This document shows, in pieces, positions 27,273-36,163 of a DNA stretch of 64,000 bases; positions within the stretch are counted from its first letter, which is position 1, and each line of letters begins with the position of its first letter. This DNA is from Shinella sp. WSJ-2 (GTDB lineage Bacteria > Pseudomonadota > Alphaproteobacteria > Rhizobiales > Rhizobiaceae). The notes below the pieces were generated by a model. That model saw only the letters and a program-made list of their open reading frames with translations, was not told the DNA's origin and ran no database searches. The translations under genes were made by a program, and so were the position numbers. The stretch is from contig NZ_QWBU01000005.1 in the NCBI RefSeq assembly GCF_003432075.1, positions 124,001 through 188,000 on the forward strand. Reading direction: 5' to 3'.

Positions 27273-28772
27273 ATGGCAAAGGCAAACAGAATGGATCGCG
27301 GGGCACGTCTGTCCCGCCCGTCGCGGCGTCTGGCCGGGCTTCTGCTCGCCGGGACGGTGCTTGCCGCAACGCCCGCCCTTGCCCAGGATGCGACCGGCAG
27401 CGACACGACGGCCTTTAGCCAACGTCTGCGAACACAGACCGACGTCGCCAGCGGCCAAGAGGCGGCGGCGACCGGGACGGATACGACACCCGGCACGACG
27501 ACGCCGGTCCTTTCCGCCGCCCAGCAGTCAGCAATTGCCGACGAGGACGTGACCGGTGCGATACGCCGCACGGCTCCGGACTCCGAACGGTTGAACCTGG
27601 CGGAAGGATCGGTCGACGATCTGCGCAGGCGCGCGGCCGACGATCCCTATGAACCGACCGGGATCAGGTTCGGCACCTTCGTGCTGAAACCGTCTCTGAC
27701 GCAGGGTCTCGGCTATGAGCGCAACCGCTCCGGCAACACGTCGACGAGCCGCACCTTCTCTCAGACCGGCATCCGGGGCTCGCTAACCTCGGACTGGTCC
27801 CGTCACCAGCTGACCATTGATGCCGAGGGTATTTACCAGCGCAACATCAGCGGCACGGGGGAAACCGAACCGCAGGTCCGCATCAACGGCGATCTCCGCC
27901 TCGATCTCAGTGACGACACGATCGCCAACATCACCGGCGGCTACGCGTTCGAGCGCGAAAGCTCTAACGATCCCAATGCAGTCGATGGTGCGAGCGTCCA
28001 GTCCGGCCTGCAGACGCTGACCGGCGGTGTGCGCGTCACGCGCGATTTCGGCCTGATTCGCGGCACACTCGGCACCGAGATCCAACGCCGCACCTACGGT
28101 TCAGCGACGCTCAGCGACGGCAGCAAGCTGGATCTTTCCGATCGCAATTATACGGAAGCGACCGTGACGGGCCGTATCGGCTACGAAATTTCGCCTGCTC
28201 TCATTCCCTATCTCGAAGCATCCGTCGGACGCTCGTTCTACGACGACAAGGCCGATTCGCTCGGCTACCAACGCTCCGCCACGACGCTTGGCGGCCGCGC
28301 TGGGGTGGAGGTGGACCTCGGGGAAAAACTGCGCGGCGATCTCGGCGTCGGTTATGAGCAAGCCTCGTTCGCCGACAATCGCCTGGAGGCGATCCGTGCG
28401 CTGACGGTCGATGGCTCCGTCTTCTGGTCGCCGCAGCGCGGCACGGACCTGAGGCTCGGCCTGCAAACGCAGATCGAACCGTCCACGACTGGCGGCCAAA
28501 GCGGTTATGTCAGCTACGCGGCCAATGCCGAACTGACGCACGAACTGCGCGACAATCTCGTGGCCCGCCTGAGTGGCGCCTATACGTGGCGCAACCTGCC
28601 GGAAGCGCTCGGTCCCGATCAGAACATCTATCTGGTCGGAACGGGCCTGACCTGGAATATCAACCGCTGGCTGGCGATGACCGGTGATGTCTCCTACGAG
28701 TTGACGCGCCAAGCGCGCGCGTCCGACACCAGCGTCACGCGCGCCGGCATCGGTCTGACGCTTCGCCGCTGA
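27273..28772 (+). CDS. Outer-membrane beta-barrel protein
   Basis: A 499-residue exported protein. A basic N-terminus and a signal peptide ending near LAQ (residue 38) are followed by a Thr/Ala-rich stretch (about 40-95), then a C-terminal 370-residue region of alternating amphipathic strands with Tyr/Arg-rich ends, such as TIDAEGIYQRNIS, GRIGYEISPALIPYLEASVG and LVARLSGAYTWRNL. It matches the BBP2-like outer-membrane barrel family of rhizobia; function is not assigned. The terminal GIGLTLRR lacks the usual final aromatic residue. Its stop codon directly abuts the stop of convergent galU. Confidence 0.75.
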   Translation: MAKANRMDRGARLSRPSRRLAGLLLAGTVLAATPALAQDATGSDTTAFSQRLRTQTDVASGQEAAATGTDTTPGTTTPVLSAAQQSAIADEDVTGAIRRTAPDSERLNLAEGSVDDLRRRAADDPYEPTGIRFGTFVLKPSLTQGLGYERNRSGNTSTSRTFSQTGIRGSLTSDWSRHQLTIDAEGIYQRNISGTGETEPQVRINGDLRLDLSDDTIANITGGYAFERESSNDPNAVDGASVQSGLQTLTGGVRVTRDFGLIRGTLGTEIQRRTYGSATLSDGSKLDLSDRNYTEATVTGRIGYEISPALIPYLEASVGRSFYDDKADSLGYQRSATTLGGRAGVEVDLGEKLRGDLGVGYEQASFADNRLEAIRALTVDGSVFWSPQRGTDLRLGLQTQIEPSTTGGQSGYVSYAANAELTHELRDNLVARLSGAYTWRNLPEALGPDQNIYLVGTGLTWNINRWLAMTGDVSYELTRQARASDTSVTRAGIGLTLRR

Positions 28773-29660
28773 TTACTTCAAGCCGGCGACGAGTTCTCTC
28801 AGCGGACCTTCCACCGACGGGCGGATATCGGCGCGTGCCAGTGCGAATGCAATGTTGGCGAGGATGAAACCATCCTTGGCGCCACAATCGTAGGTCTCGC
28901 CGCGGAAGTGATAGGCGGCAAACTGCTGGTCGTTCGCAAGCTTCACCATGGCGTCCGTCAGCTGGATCTCGTTGCCCGCACCGCGCTCCTGATTGGCGAG
29001 GATCGGGAAGATTTCCGGCTGGAGGATATAGCGGCCGTTGATGAAGAAATTGGAGGGCGCCGTGCCCGGAGCCGGCTTCTCGACCATCTTAGTAATGGCG
29101 AAACCATCACCCACCTTATCGCCGACGCCGACGATGCCGTATTTGTGCGCCTGGTCAGGCGCACACTCCTCGACGGCGATGACATTGGCATTGCTATGCT
29201 CGAAAAGCTCGACCATGCCCTTGAGGCAGCCTTTTTCGCCCTTCATGATCATATCAGGCAGGAGCAATGCGAATGGCTCGTTGCCAACGAGCTCGCGGGC
29301 ACACCAGACGGCGTGGCCAAGCCCGAGCGGCTCCTGCTGGCGGGTGAAGCTCGTCGAGCCGGCAACCGGCAGGATGCTTTCCAGCAGCTTCAGCTCGGCG
29401 GTCTTGTTGCGCTGGCGCAGCGTCTGCTCGAGTTCGACCTGGATGTCGAAATAGTCTTCGATAACGGCCTTGGAGCGGCCGGTGACGAAGATGAGGTGTT
29501 CGATGCCCGCGTCCAGCGCCTCGTCGACGACGTACTGGATGACCGGCTTGTCCACGACGGTCAGCATTTCCTTCGGCACGGCCTTGGTGGCCGGAAGGAA
29601 GCGCGTGCCGAGACCGGCCACTGGAAACACTGCTTTGCGAACCTTACGTGTCTGCGACAT
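28773..29660 (-). CDS. galU: UTP--glucose-1-phosphate uridylyltransferase
   Basis: A 295-residue nucleotidyltransferase making UDP-glucose for envelope and exopolysaccharide synthesis. Signature blocks are [24 protein letters not shown] near the N-terminus, [25 protein letters not shown] and the lysine-containing ITKMVEKP segment. Length is normal for GalU/ExoN. The start has AATCATCA-type spacing without strong SD on the coding strand but GAGGTGATGA lies just upstream. There are no bases between its stop and the stop of the convergent barrel gene. Confidence 0.96.
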   Translation of the reverse strand: MSQTRKVRKAVFPVAGLGTRFLPATKAVPKEMLTVVDKPVIQYVVDEALDAGIEHLIFVTGRSKAVIEDYFDIQVELEQTLRQRNKTAELKLLESILPVAGSTSFTRQQEPLGLGHAVWCARELVGNEPFALLLPDMIMKGEKGCLKGMVELFEHSNANVIAVEECAPDQAHKYGIVGVGDKVGDGFAITKMVEKPAPGTAPSNFFINGRYILQPEIFPILANQERGAGNEIQLTDAMVKLANDQQFAAYHFRGETYDCGAKDGFILANIAFALARADIRPSVEGPLRELVAGLK

Positions 29661-29859
29661 TCATCACCTCGTTGCGCCCATGGCCCTCATGACCGGGTCT
29701 GTTTGTGCCGAATAGAATCGAATTACTATTTTTTTGCGAAGAGAGACGAGACAAAAGTTTGATGGTAAAGAATTTGTTGACTTCGTTTTTATAAGTTTTG
29801 CGCTCAGCCGGTGGTTCCGCGCCATCGTACCGAAATTTGAGAAACGGACACGACAGCCG
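29661..29859. promoter_or_regulatory. AT-rich divergent promoter region (galU / transglycosylase)
   Basis: This 199-bp spacer is clearly AT-richer than its surroundings, with ACTATTTTTTT near 29724 and TTGTTGACTTCGTTTTTATAAG near 29774-29795. It must contain promoters for both galU and the transglycosylase gene. I could not pair a -35 with a -10 at correct spacing with confidence. Confidence 0.45.
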
Positions 29860-31080
29860 ATGACACAGAATCTGAAGACCGTTCTGCGCCTATCTGCGCT
29901 TACCCTGCTCCTCTCGGCCGGGCTTTTCGCCCAGGCGACGGCCGCCCGCGCCGACGCCCGCTTCCAGAAATGGATCGCCGACTTCTACCAGACGGCATCC
30001 GACGCCGGCATCAGCAAATCGACCTACCAGCGCGCCTTTTCCGGTGTGAAGACCCCCGATCCGGAAGTCCTTGAAAAGGCCGCCTACCAGCCGGAATTCA
30101 AGCACACGATCTGGGATTATCTCGATTCGCGCGTCAATCCCTATACGGTGCGCATCGGCCAGGAAATGGCCGCCAAGCATGGCCGGACACTTGCCGCGCT
30201 GGAGCGCCACTTCGGCGTCGACCGCAATATCCTGCTCGCCATCTGGTCGATGGAATCGAACTACGGCGCCGTCCTGAAGAAGGACGACCGGCTGCACTAT
30301 GTGCCGCGGGCGCTAGCGACGCTTGCCTATGCAGACAAGAAGCGCTCGAAATATGCCCGCACGCAGCTGATTGCGGCACTGAAGATCATCCAGCGCGGCG
30401 ATATCGATGCGGGTGACATGACGGGCTCCTGGGCCGGCGCCATGGGCCATACTCAGTTCATCCCGACGAGCTACTTGCTCTACGCTATCGACGCTGACGG
30501 AAACGGCCATCGCGACATCTGGAACTCTGTTCCGGACGCGCTGGCAACGGCCGCCAACCTGCTGGCCAAGAACGGCTGGCAGGCGGGTAAGACCTGGGGT
30601 TACGAAATCGTCGTGCCTGACGGCGGCAGCAAATATTCCGGCCAGACCAAGACGCTTGCCCAATGGGCCAAGCTCGGTTTTCTGCGTCCGAATGGTAGCG
30701 GCTTCAAGAATGGCGCCGATCGCGCTGAGTTGAAACTGCCGGCAAACGGCGGCCCGGGCTTCCTGATGACCAAGAACTTCTTCGTCATCAAGCGCTACAA
30801 CGCCTCGGACTCCTACGCTATGGGTGTGGGCATGCTGGCCGACCAGATCGCCGGCTATGGCGGTGTCAAGCAACGCTGGCCACGGCCGGACGGCACGCTC
30901 GACATGACGGAGAAATTCGAGCTGCAGACACGCCTCAAGGAACTCGGCTATTATGAAGGCGAAGTCGACGGCAATTTCGGTTCGGGTTCCAAGGCCGCTA
31001 TCCAGGCCTTCCAGAGCCGTATGGGCATGGATGCCGATGGCGAGCCGAGTCAGAAGCTGCTGAAGGTTCTGCGCCGATAA
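29860..31080 (+). CDS. MltB-type lytic murein transglycosylase with peptidoglycan-binding domain
   Basis: A 406-residue periplasmic enzyme that cleaves the MurNAc-GlcNAc bond of peptidoglycan with formation of 1,6-anhydroMurNAc. After a signal peptide ending ARA, the SLT2/MltB domain (about 33-330) contains the catalytic Glu132 in AIWSMESNYG, then TGSWAGAMGHTQFIPTSYL and a DGNGHRDIW segment. The C-terminal 65 residues are a PG_binding_1 domain (LQTRLKELGYYEGEVDGNFGSG). No lipobox, so it is soluble unlike E. coli MltB. ATG 29860 gives a clean signal peptide. A terminator follows. Confidence 0.94.
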   Translation: MTQNLKTVLRLSALTLLLSAGLFAQATAARADARFQKWIADFYQTASDAGISKSTYQRAFSGVKTPDPEVLEKAAYQPEFKHTIWDYLDSRVNPYTVRIGQEMAAKHGRTLAALERHFGVDRNILLAIWSMESNYGAVLKKDDRLHYVPRALATLAYADKKRSKYARTQLIAALKIIQRGDIDAGDMTGSWAGAMGHTQFIPTSYLLYAIDADGNGHRDIWNSVPDALATAANLLAKNGWQAGKTWGYEIVVPDGGSKYSGQTKTLAQWAKLGFLRPNGSGFKNGADRAELKLPANGGPGFLMTKNFFVIKRYNASDSYAMGVGMLADQIAGYGGVKQRWPRPDGTLDMTEKFELQTRLKELGYYEGEVDGNFGSGSKAAIQAFQSRMGMDADGEPSQKLLKVLRR

Positions 31081-31098
31081 TCCCGGCAAACCGAAATC

Positions 31099-31120
31099 GG
31101 GGCGCTTCGGCGCCCCTTTT
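31099..31120 (+). terminator. Intrinsic terminator after the transglycosylase
   Basis: GGGGCGC (31099-31105) pairs with GCGCCCC (31110-31116) over the stable TTCG tetraloop, followed by TTTT. Confidence 0.9.
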
Positions 31121-31211
31121 GCTGTGAGGTGCTTCCTCTTGCCGCCGGCTTTTGCCATCATGCCGCCACCGCGCTCCGGCAGGATCGCGGTGCAGATGAA
31201 AGAGCTTCGCG

Positions 31212-32357
31212 ATGAGCATGACGATGACCCGGATTGTACGCCTCGGCCTCGCCTTTGCCCTAGTGGCAAGCGTGGTGACGCCGGTCGTGCCGGCCAGCGC
31301 CCAGGAGCGCGTTCAGCGCAAATCGATCCTCCAGCTGCTTTTCGGCACACCCAAGCGCCAGGTTATCGAGCCCGAGCCAGAGATCAGGAAGCCACGCACC
31401 GTCAACCGCAAGAAGAAGCAGCCGGCGGCCGTGGCAACGACGCCGGAGCCAGCGGCCATCGAAAAACTGCCGGACGCCAAGGTTGTGCTGGTCGTTGGGG
31501 ATTTTATCGCCGGCAGTGTGGGTGAAGGCCTGATCACCGCCTTCGAAGCGACACCCGGCATCGTGGTCGAACGCCGCACGAACGGCTCTTCTGGTATCGT
31601 GCGCGAGGACTATTACGACTGGTCTACCGCGCTGCCGGCGCTCCTTTCCGAAACGAAGCCGGCCCTCGTCGTCGTGAGCATGGGCGCAAACGATCGCCAG
31701 TCAATGTCCGTCGCCGGCCAGAAAGAGAAGTTCCGCTCCGAGGCCTGGACGAAGGAATATGAAGCGCGCGTGGACCGTATCGCAAGCCTCGTGCGCAAGG
31801 ACGGCAAGCCGCTGCTGTGGATAGGCATGCCGGCATTCCAGTCTTCCGCCCAGACTGCCGACATGACAACGCTGAATAACCTCTACCGCGCCGGCGTGGA
31901 AAAGGCGGGTGGCGAGTTCATCGACATCTGGGACGGCTTCGTCGACGAGAACGGCAAGTTCGTTACGTCGGGCTCTGACATCAACGGCCAGCAGGTGCGT
32001 CTGCGTGGCTCCGATGGCATCAACTTCACCAAGGCCGGCAAGCGCAAGCTCGCCTTCTATGCGGAAAAGGAAATCCGCCGCATACTCGGCGATGCCGCAA
32101 GCGGCGTCAGCCAGCAGGGCGACCTCAAGGATCTGATCGTCGCGACACCTGGGACCGAGGACACGGAGATCACCAAGACCCAGCCCATTGGCATCGCTGA
32201 TCCGGCGCTCGACAGCGGCACGGCACTGCTCGGCGGCACCGTCGTCAAAGGCAACGGCAAGAGCTTGCGCGAAAAGCTGGTCGAAAAGGGCGAGATCGCC
32301 GATGCACCGCTTGGCCGCGTGGATGATTTCCAGCTGAAGAAAACCGCGACACCCTGA
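31212..32357 (+). CDS. DUF459 / SGNH-hydrolase-fold exported protein
   Basis: A 381-residue protein with a signal peptide ending SAQ, a basic Pro-rich spacer and a DUF459 SGNH-like domain (about residues 85-295). Fold marks are VVLVVGDFIAGSVGEGL (block I, Phe at the usual Ser position), VVVSMGANDRQSM (block III, GxND) and a late DGINFTKAGKRKLAFYAE with GTKAG-type block V. The absence of Ser in the GDS position is frequent in this family, so activity is uncertain; some homologues act in polysaccharide modification. Three ATGs lie within five codons at the start. Its stop is one base from the stop of the convergent sensor kinase gene. Confidence 0.85.
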   Translation: MSMTMTRIVRLGLAFALVASVVTPVVPASAQERVQRKSILQLLFGTPKRQVIEPEPEIRKPRTVNRKKKQPAAVATTPEPAAIEKLPDAKVVLVVGDFIAGSVGEGLITAFEATPGIVVERRTNGSSGIVREDYYDWSTALPALLSETKPALVVVSMGANDRQSMSVAGQKEKFRSEAWTKEYEARVDRIASLVRKDGKPLLWIGMPAFQSSAQTADMTTLNNLYRAGVEKAGGEFIDIWDGFVDENGKFVTSGSDINGQQVRLRGSDGINFTKAGKRKLAFYAEKEIRRILGDAASGVSQQGDLKDLIVATPGTEDTEITKTQPIGIADPALDSGTALLGGTVVKGNGKSLREKLVEKGEIADAPLGRVDDFQLKKTATP

Positions 32358-32358
32358 T

Positions 32359-33702
32359 TCAGGCAACGATCCGTGGCAGCGTGATCCGGGCGCAAAGGCC
32401 GGGATTGCGGTTTTCGAGCACGAGCACGCCGTTCGCCTCCTCGACAAAGCTCTCAGCGATGGCAAGCCCGAGCCCCGCGCCTTCGCTTGTCGTATCGAGC
32501 CGCCCACCCCGTTTCAGCACGAAGCCGATTTCGCTTTCCGGTATGCCGGGACCGTCGTCGCTGACCTCGATAATCGCTGTCTCCTCGTCCGCTCGGCCGG
32601 AAATACTGATCGTGGTGCGGGCGTAGCGGGCAGCATTTTCGGCAAGGCTGCCGAGAACCTCGGCAAGGTCCTCCGCATCCATGCGCAGCACGAGCCCGGG
32701 CTCGATCTCCTGCTGCCAGTCGAGATCACGCCCCGCCGGCGTGCGCGAGACGACACCAACGACCTGCGCGGCGACGCGACCGAGGTCACTGCGCGCCGCA
32801 TGGCTTCGCTCTGCCTGCCGGGCGCGCGCCATTTCATGATCGACATGGCGGCGCATGCGCAGAATGATCGCCTCGATATCGCGCGCCACCGCCTCCTCTC
32901 CCCGTTCGCGCAAACGCAGCACATCGCCAGAGAGGATTTGCAGCGGGGTCTTGAAGCCATGCGCCAGGTCGGCCGCACGCTCGCGAGCCTTGCGCAATTG
33001 GTTTTCCCGCGATTGAAGCAGCGCATCCACCTCGCCGGTCAGCGGCAGGACCTCGTCGGGAAAATCACTGCCGAGCCGCTCCGCTTTGCCCGCGCGGATG
33101 GCCGAAAGGCGCTCGGTCAGCGTCGCCAACGGTCGCAGGCCGACGAATATCTGCACGAAGCTCGCCGCCAGAAGCAACACTGCAAGCACCTGGAGATAGG
33201 GTAGCAGATCACCCTCGAATTCATCGGTCGCGCGGGAAATATCACTCCGGTCTATGGCGACCGCGACCCGCATCGTTTTGGCGCCGGCCTGCGCCGGGGT
33301 CACCACCTCACGCTCAACCAGAAGCAGCTGCACGCCGCCCGGCCCCATCACGGTTTCCATATGCACGACGCCGGCGGCAATATCCGGCATCGTCAGCACA
33401 TCGTCCCAGAGCGAACGCGAGCGCAGCCGTTTCCCGTCGCTCTCGATCTGCCAGTAGAGGCCCGAAAGCGGCCGATCAAAGCGCGGATCGACCGGTGGCT
33501 TGACGAGATCGAGGGCCGGGCCCGGCTGCTCGGCAATGCCGGCGATGATCTGGTTGAGATGCAGCACCAGTTCAGAGGCGATGCGCCGCTCGACATGCCG
33601 CTCGAACAAGGTGGAAAGAACGAAGAAAGCCGCCACGAGGGCGGCGACGATGGAGGCTGCACCGGCAAGGGCAAGCCGCAGGCGCAGCGAGCGCCGCGTC
33701 AT
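32359..33702 (-). CDS. Two-component sensor histidine kinase (PhoQ/QseC-like)
   Basis: A 447-residue membrane kinase. Two membrane helices (about residues 12-32 and 168-188) bracket a 135-residue periplasmic sensor domain; a HAMP-like linker leads to the dimerisation helix with phosphoacceptor His248 in DLAHGFKTPL and an ATPase domain with NAARYA (N-box), DDGPGIP (G1) and GAGLGLAI (G2). It overlaps the upstream response-regulator gene by four bases (ATGA). With a PepSY-domain gene at the head of the operon, this layout resembles cation- or stress-sensing systems of the PhoPQ/QseBC type; the signal is unknown. Confidence 0.92.
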   Translation of the reverse strand: MTRRSLRLRLALAGAASIVAALVAAFFVLSTLFERHVERRIASELVLHLNQIIAGIAEQPGPALDLVKPPVDPRFDRPLSGLYWQIESDGKRLRSRSLWDDVLTMPDIAAGVVHMETVMGPGGVQLLLVEREVVTPAQAGAKTMRVAVAIDRSDISRATDEFEGDLLPYLQVLAVLLLAASFVQIFVGLRPLATLTERLSAIRAGKAERLGSDFPDEVLPLTGEVDALLQSRENQLRKARERAADLAHGFKTPLQILSGDVLRLRERGEEAVARDIEAIILRMRRHVDHEMARARQAERSHAARSDLGRVAAQVVGVVSRTPAGRDLDWQQEIEPGLVLRMDAEDLAEVLGSLAENAARYARTTISISGRADEETAIIEVSDDGPGIPESEIGFVLKRGGRLDTTSEGAGLGLAIAESFVEEANGVLVLENRNPGLCARITLPRIVA

Positions 33703-34364
33703 GGCGCGTTTTCGCCCATATAGTAGCCGAAGCCGCGGCGCGTGCCGATCGCCACCGCACCGAGTTTCTTGCGCAGCCTTGCGACGAGCGCCTCCAGCGC
33801 GTTGGCATCCCGCGAAAAATCGTCGCCGTAGAGATGTTCCTGCAACTCCGTCGGCGGCACGATACGATCGCGATGATGGCCGAGATAGCTGACGAGACGG
33901 TATTCGAGCGGCGTCAGCGCCTGCGGCACACCGTTGACGCTGACGCGCATGGCGCGCGTATCGATCGACAGCGGCCCGACGGCGATGGTCGCTGCGCCAT
34001 GGCCGACGGAACGGCGGATCAGCGCACGGGCGCGCGCAAGCAGTTCCTCGAACTGGAAGGGTTTCGGCAGATAATCGTCCGCCCCGGCATCGATGCCCTC
34101 GACACGCTCGGCCCAGCTGCCGCGCGCCGTCAGCACGAGCACGGGCATATGGCGGCCATTGCCGCGCCAGCGCTTCAGCACCGACATACCGTCCATGCCC
34201 GGCAAACCAAGATCCAGCACGATGAGATCGTAATCCTCGGTATCCCCGAGGAACCAGGCATTCTCGCCATCGGCAGCAATTTCGACGGTATAGCCGGCAC
34301 CCGTCAGTACGGCGGAAATGTCAGCCGCAATGCGGGCGTCGTCCTCGACGAGAAGCAGGCGCAT
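33699..34364 (-). CDS. OmpR-family response regulator
   Basis: A 221-residue regulator. The receiver domain has acidic residues EDD (7-9), phosphoacceptor Asp51 in LIVLDLGLPGMDG and the conserved Lys in DDYLPKPF. The C-terminal winged helix (about 125-218) has LTPLEYRLVSYLGHH, the recognition region DANALEALVARLRKKLG and a wing with RGFGYYM. Its start shares one base with the stop of the PepSY gene upstream and its stop overlaps the kinase start, so all three are translated as one unit. Confidence 0.95.
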   Translation of the reverse strand: MRLLLVEDDARIAADISAVLTGAGYTVEIAADGENAWFLGDTEDYDLIVLDLGLPGMDGMSVLKRWRGNGRHMPVLVLTARGSWAERVEGIDAGADDYLPKPFQFEELLARARALIRRSVGHGAATIAVGPLSIDTRAMRVSVNGVPQALTPLEYRLVSYLGHHRDRIVPPTELQEHLYGDDFSRDANALEALVARLRKKLGAVAIGTRRGFGYYMGENAP

Positions 34365-34720
34365 TAGTCGGCATCGTCCTCAATGATCGCCATCGACTTG
34401 GCATCAAGCTGCAGCTCGACGATCTGGCCGGACGGCTGAATGAACTCCAGTTCGTATATATAGCGCCCGTCCTCGCGCTCAAGCTCCACTTCGATCAGAT
34501 CGCCCTGAACGTGCTTGCGCGCCTCCGCGATGATCTCCTCCAGCGGCCGCACCAGCCCCTGTTCAAGCGCCTGGCGGGCCTGTTCATGCTCCAGCGCATC
34601 ATCATCGTCATCGCCCTCCTTTGCGGGCGCACCGATGGAAGGTGCCAGCGAGAAGGCAAGCAGGAAGACGAGAGCCGTCGGGAGGGGGGAAAGGAGCTTC
34701 TTGATCATGGGCTCGTTCAT
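34364..34720 (-). CDS. Exported PepSY-domain protein heading the two-component operon
   Basis: A 118-residue protein with a signal peptide (hydrophobic about residues 12-31) followed by an acidic run (EGDDDDDALEHEQAR) and a PepSY-like domain: ALEQGLVRPLEEIIAEARKHVQGDLIEVELEREDGRYIYELEFIQPSGQIVELQLDA in outline, given here only as its recognisable start and DGRYIYELE core. PepSY domains are thought to restrain peptidases or sense in the periplasm. It is the first gene of the operon with the regulator and kinase, so it may be an accessory to signal perception. ATG 34720 or Met5 could be the start. Confidence 0.85.
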   Translation of the reverse strand: MNEPMIKKLLSPLPTALVFLLAFSLAPSIGAPAKEGDDDDDALEHEQARQALEQGLVRPLEEIIAEARKHVQGDLIEVELEREDGRYIYELEFIQPSGQIVELQLDAKSMAIIEDDAD

Positions 34721-34819
34721 ACGCGCATGAAGCTGACAATTCGCTGACAGACACTGTCAGGCAAGCAACAGGCGCCGCATGCGAAACCCCTTTCCGACAG
34801 CACAGGAAAGGACACGCCA

Positions 34820-35083
34820 ATGCGCACCAGAACGATCGGCCTTCTCGCCGCAGGCCTCCTCGGCCTCGCCGTGGCCACACCCGCTTTCGCCGAGACGACG
34901 CCTGCCCGCAAGACGCTGGAGCAGGTCGTCGCCGACCTCTCGGCCAAGGGCTATGCGATCCGGGAGATTGAAATGGACGACGGCCATTTCGAGGCGACCG
35001 TGATCGACCCCAAGAACATCGTCAGCGAAGCCAAGATCGACGGCGTCACCGGCGAAATCCTGCGCCTCGAGCGCAAGCACTGA
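34820..35083 (+). CDS. Small exported PepSY-domain protein
   Basis: An 87-residue protein: signal peptide ending AFAE, then a PepSY domain with LEQVVADLSAKGYAIREIEMDDGHFEATVID and a closing VSEAKIDGVTGEILRLERKH, where DGxTGEIL is the family's usual end. It has AAAGGACACGCC upstream. It is transcribed away from the PepSY-regulator-kinase operon across 99 bp, a common layout for a target of its neighbouring response regulator. The RTX gene follows 46 bp later in the same direction. Confidence 0.88.
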   Translation: MRTRTIGLLAAGLLGLAVATPAFAETTPARKTLEQVVADLSAKGYAIREIEMDDGHFEATVIDPKNIVSEAKIDGVTGEILRLERKH

Positions 35084-35129
35084 TCCCTCCCTCCCCTCTC
35101 CAGACCATCATTCGAAAAGGATAAATCTC

Positions 35130-36095
35130 ATGGCCAAGATCACAGGCACCTCCGCCGCGAACACGCTCAAGGGCAAGTCCACGGCTGACGACATCTACGG
35201 CTATGCCGGCAACGACAAGCTCTTCGGCTTCGGCGGCGACGACGATTTGAACGGCGGCGCCGGCAATGACTGGCTGCATGGCGGCACTGGCAATGACGAG
35301 CTGACCGGTGGCGCCGGCCGCGACACCTTCGTCTTCTCCAGCGGCCGCGACGAGATCGACGACTTCTCCACCCGTGACGACAAGATCGTCATCGACACCA
35401 AGCTCGGCATCAAGTCCTTCGCCGACCTGATGAAGACCGCCAAGGTCGTCGATGGGGGCGAGGACGTGCGCTTCGACTTCGGCAAGGGCAACACGCTGAC
35501 GCTTGAGGACACCAAGCTGTCCAGCCTGAAGGCCAGCCACTTCACCTTCCAGAATGTCGATACGGTAGAACCGAAGGACCCGCTGTCGGGCAATGACACG
35601 CTGACCGGCAACGCTAAGGCCAATACGATCTCCGGCGGCGCTGGCAACGATACCATCAAGGGTCTCAACGGCAATGACCGCCTGAACGGCGACAGCGGCA
35701 ACGACAAGCTCTATGGCGGCAACGGCCATGACGAGCTCGATGGCGGCGCGGGCAACGACTACCTCTCGGGCGGTGCCGGCAATGACGAGCTGGAAGGTGG
35801 CGCCGGCAACGACCGTCTCAATGGCGGCTCCGGCGTCAACGAACTCGAAGGCGGCGCCGGTCGCGACACCTTCGTCTTCACAACGGGCAAGACCGAGATC
35901 GACGACTTCAAGGCCGGCTACGACACCATCGAGATCGCCAAGTCGCTCGGCGTATCGAGCTTTGCCGGCCTCTCGAAATTCGCCCGCACGGCCGATGGCG
36001 GCGAAGATCTCGTGCTCGACTTCGGCAAGCACGAACTGCGTCTCGAAGATACCAAGTTTTCCGAACTCTCGGCCTCGGACTTCCTCTTCGTCTAA
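35130..36095 (+). CDS. RTX calcium-binding protein with tandemly duplicated halves
   Basis: A 321-residue acidic, glycine-rich protein without a signal peptide. Nonapeptide RTX repeats (GGxGNDxLx) occur near residues 22-68 and, more numerous, 160-243; each bundle folds on Ca2+ as a parallel beta roll. Each half ends with the same module: GGAGRDTFVF, a short EIDDF segment, SFA-L-K, DGGED and FDFG or LDFG, LEDTK, ASxF-F. The C-terminus ends ASDFLFV, a hydrophobic pattern typical of type I secretion signals. No enzyme domain is present. Type I exporter genes are not in the window. SD AAAGGATAAATCTC precedes the ATG. Confidence 0.9.
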   Translation: MAKITGTSAANTLKGKSTADDIYGYAGNDKLFGFGGDDDLNGGAGNDWLHGGTGNDELTGGAGRDTFVFSSGRDEIDDFSTRDDKIVIDTKLGIKSFADLMKTAKVVDGGEDVRFDFGKGNTLTLEDTKLSSLKASHFTFQNVDTVEPKDPLSGNDTLTGNAKANTISGGAGNDTIKGLNGNDRLNGDSGNDKLYGGNGHDELDGGAGNDYLSGGAGNDELEGGAGNDRLNGGSGVNELEGGAGRDTFVFTTGKTEIDDFKAGYDTIEIAKSLGVSSFAGLSKFARTADGGEDLVLDFGKHELRLEDTKFSELSASDFLFV

Positions 36096-36115
36096 GGATA
36101 TTTTCGAGCAAAACA

Positions 36116-36147
36116 AAAGGGCGCGCCGGTTTCCCGGCGCGCCCTTT
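36116..36147. terminator. Bidirectional terminator between RTX gene and gltD
   Basis: AAAGGGCGCGCCGG (36116-36129) pairs with its complement (36134-36147) over a TTTC loop. A- and T-runs at the two ends suit both convergent genes. Confidence 0.92.
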
Positions 36148-36163
36148 CCATGTTTTCAGGAGC

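Noticed and set aside
29760..29860. TTGACT and TATAAG read as a strong promoter before the transglycosylase
   Set aside because: The two boxes are only about seven bases apart, so they cannot form one sigma-70 promoter.
35190..35870. Regularly spaced short repeats suggestive of a CRISPR array or minisatellite
   Set aside because: The repeats are in-frame codons for Gly/Asn/Asp RTX nonapeptides; spacing is 27 bases and there are no spacers or cas genes.
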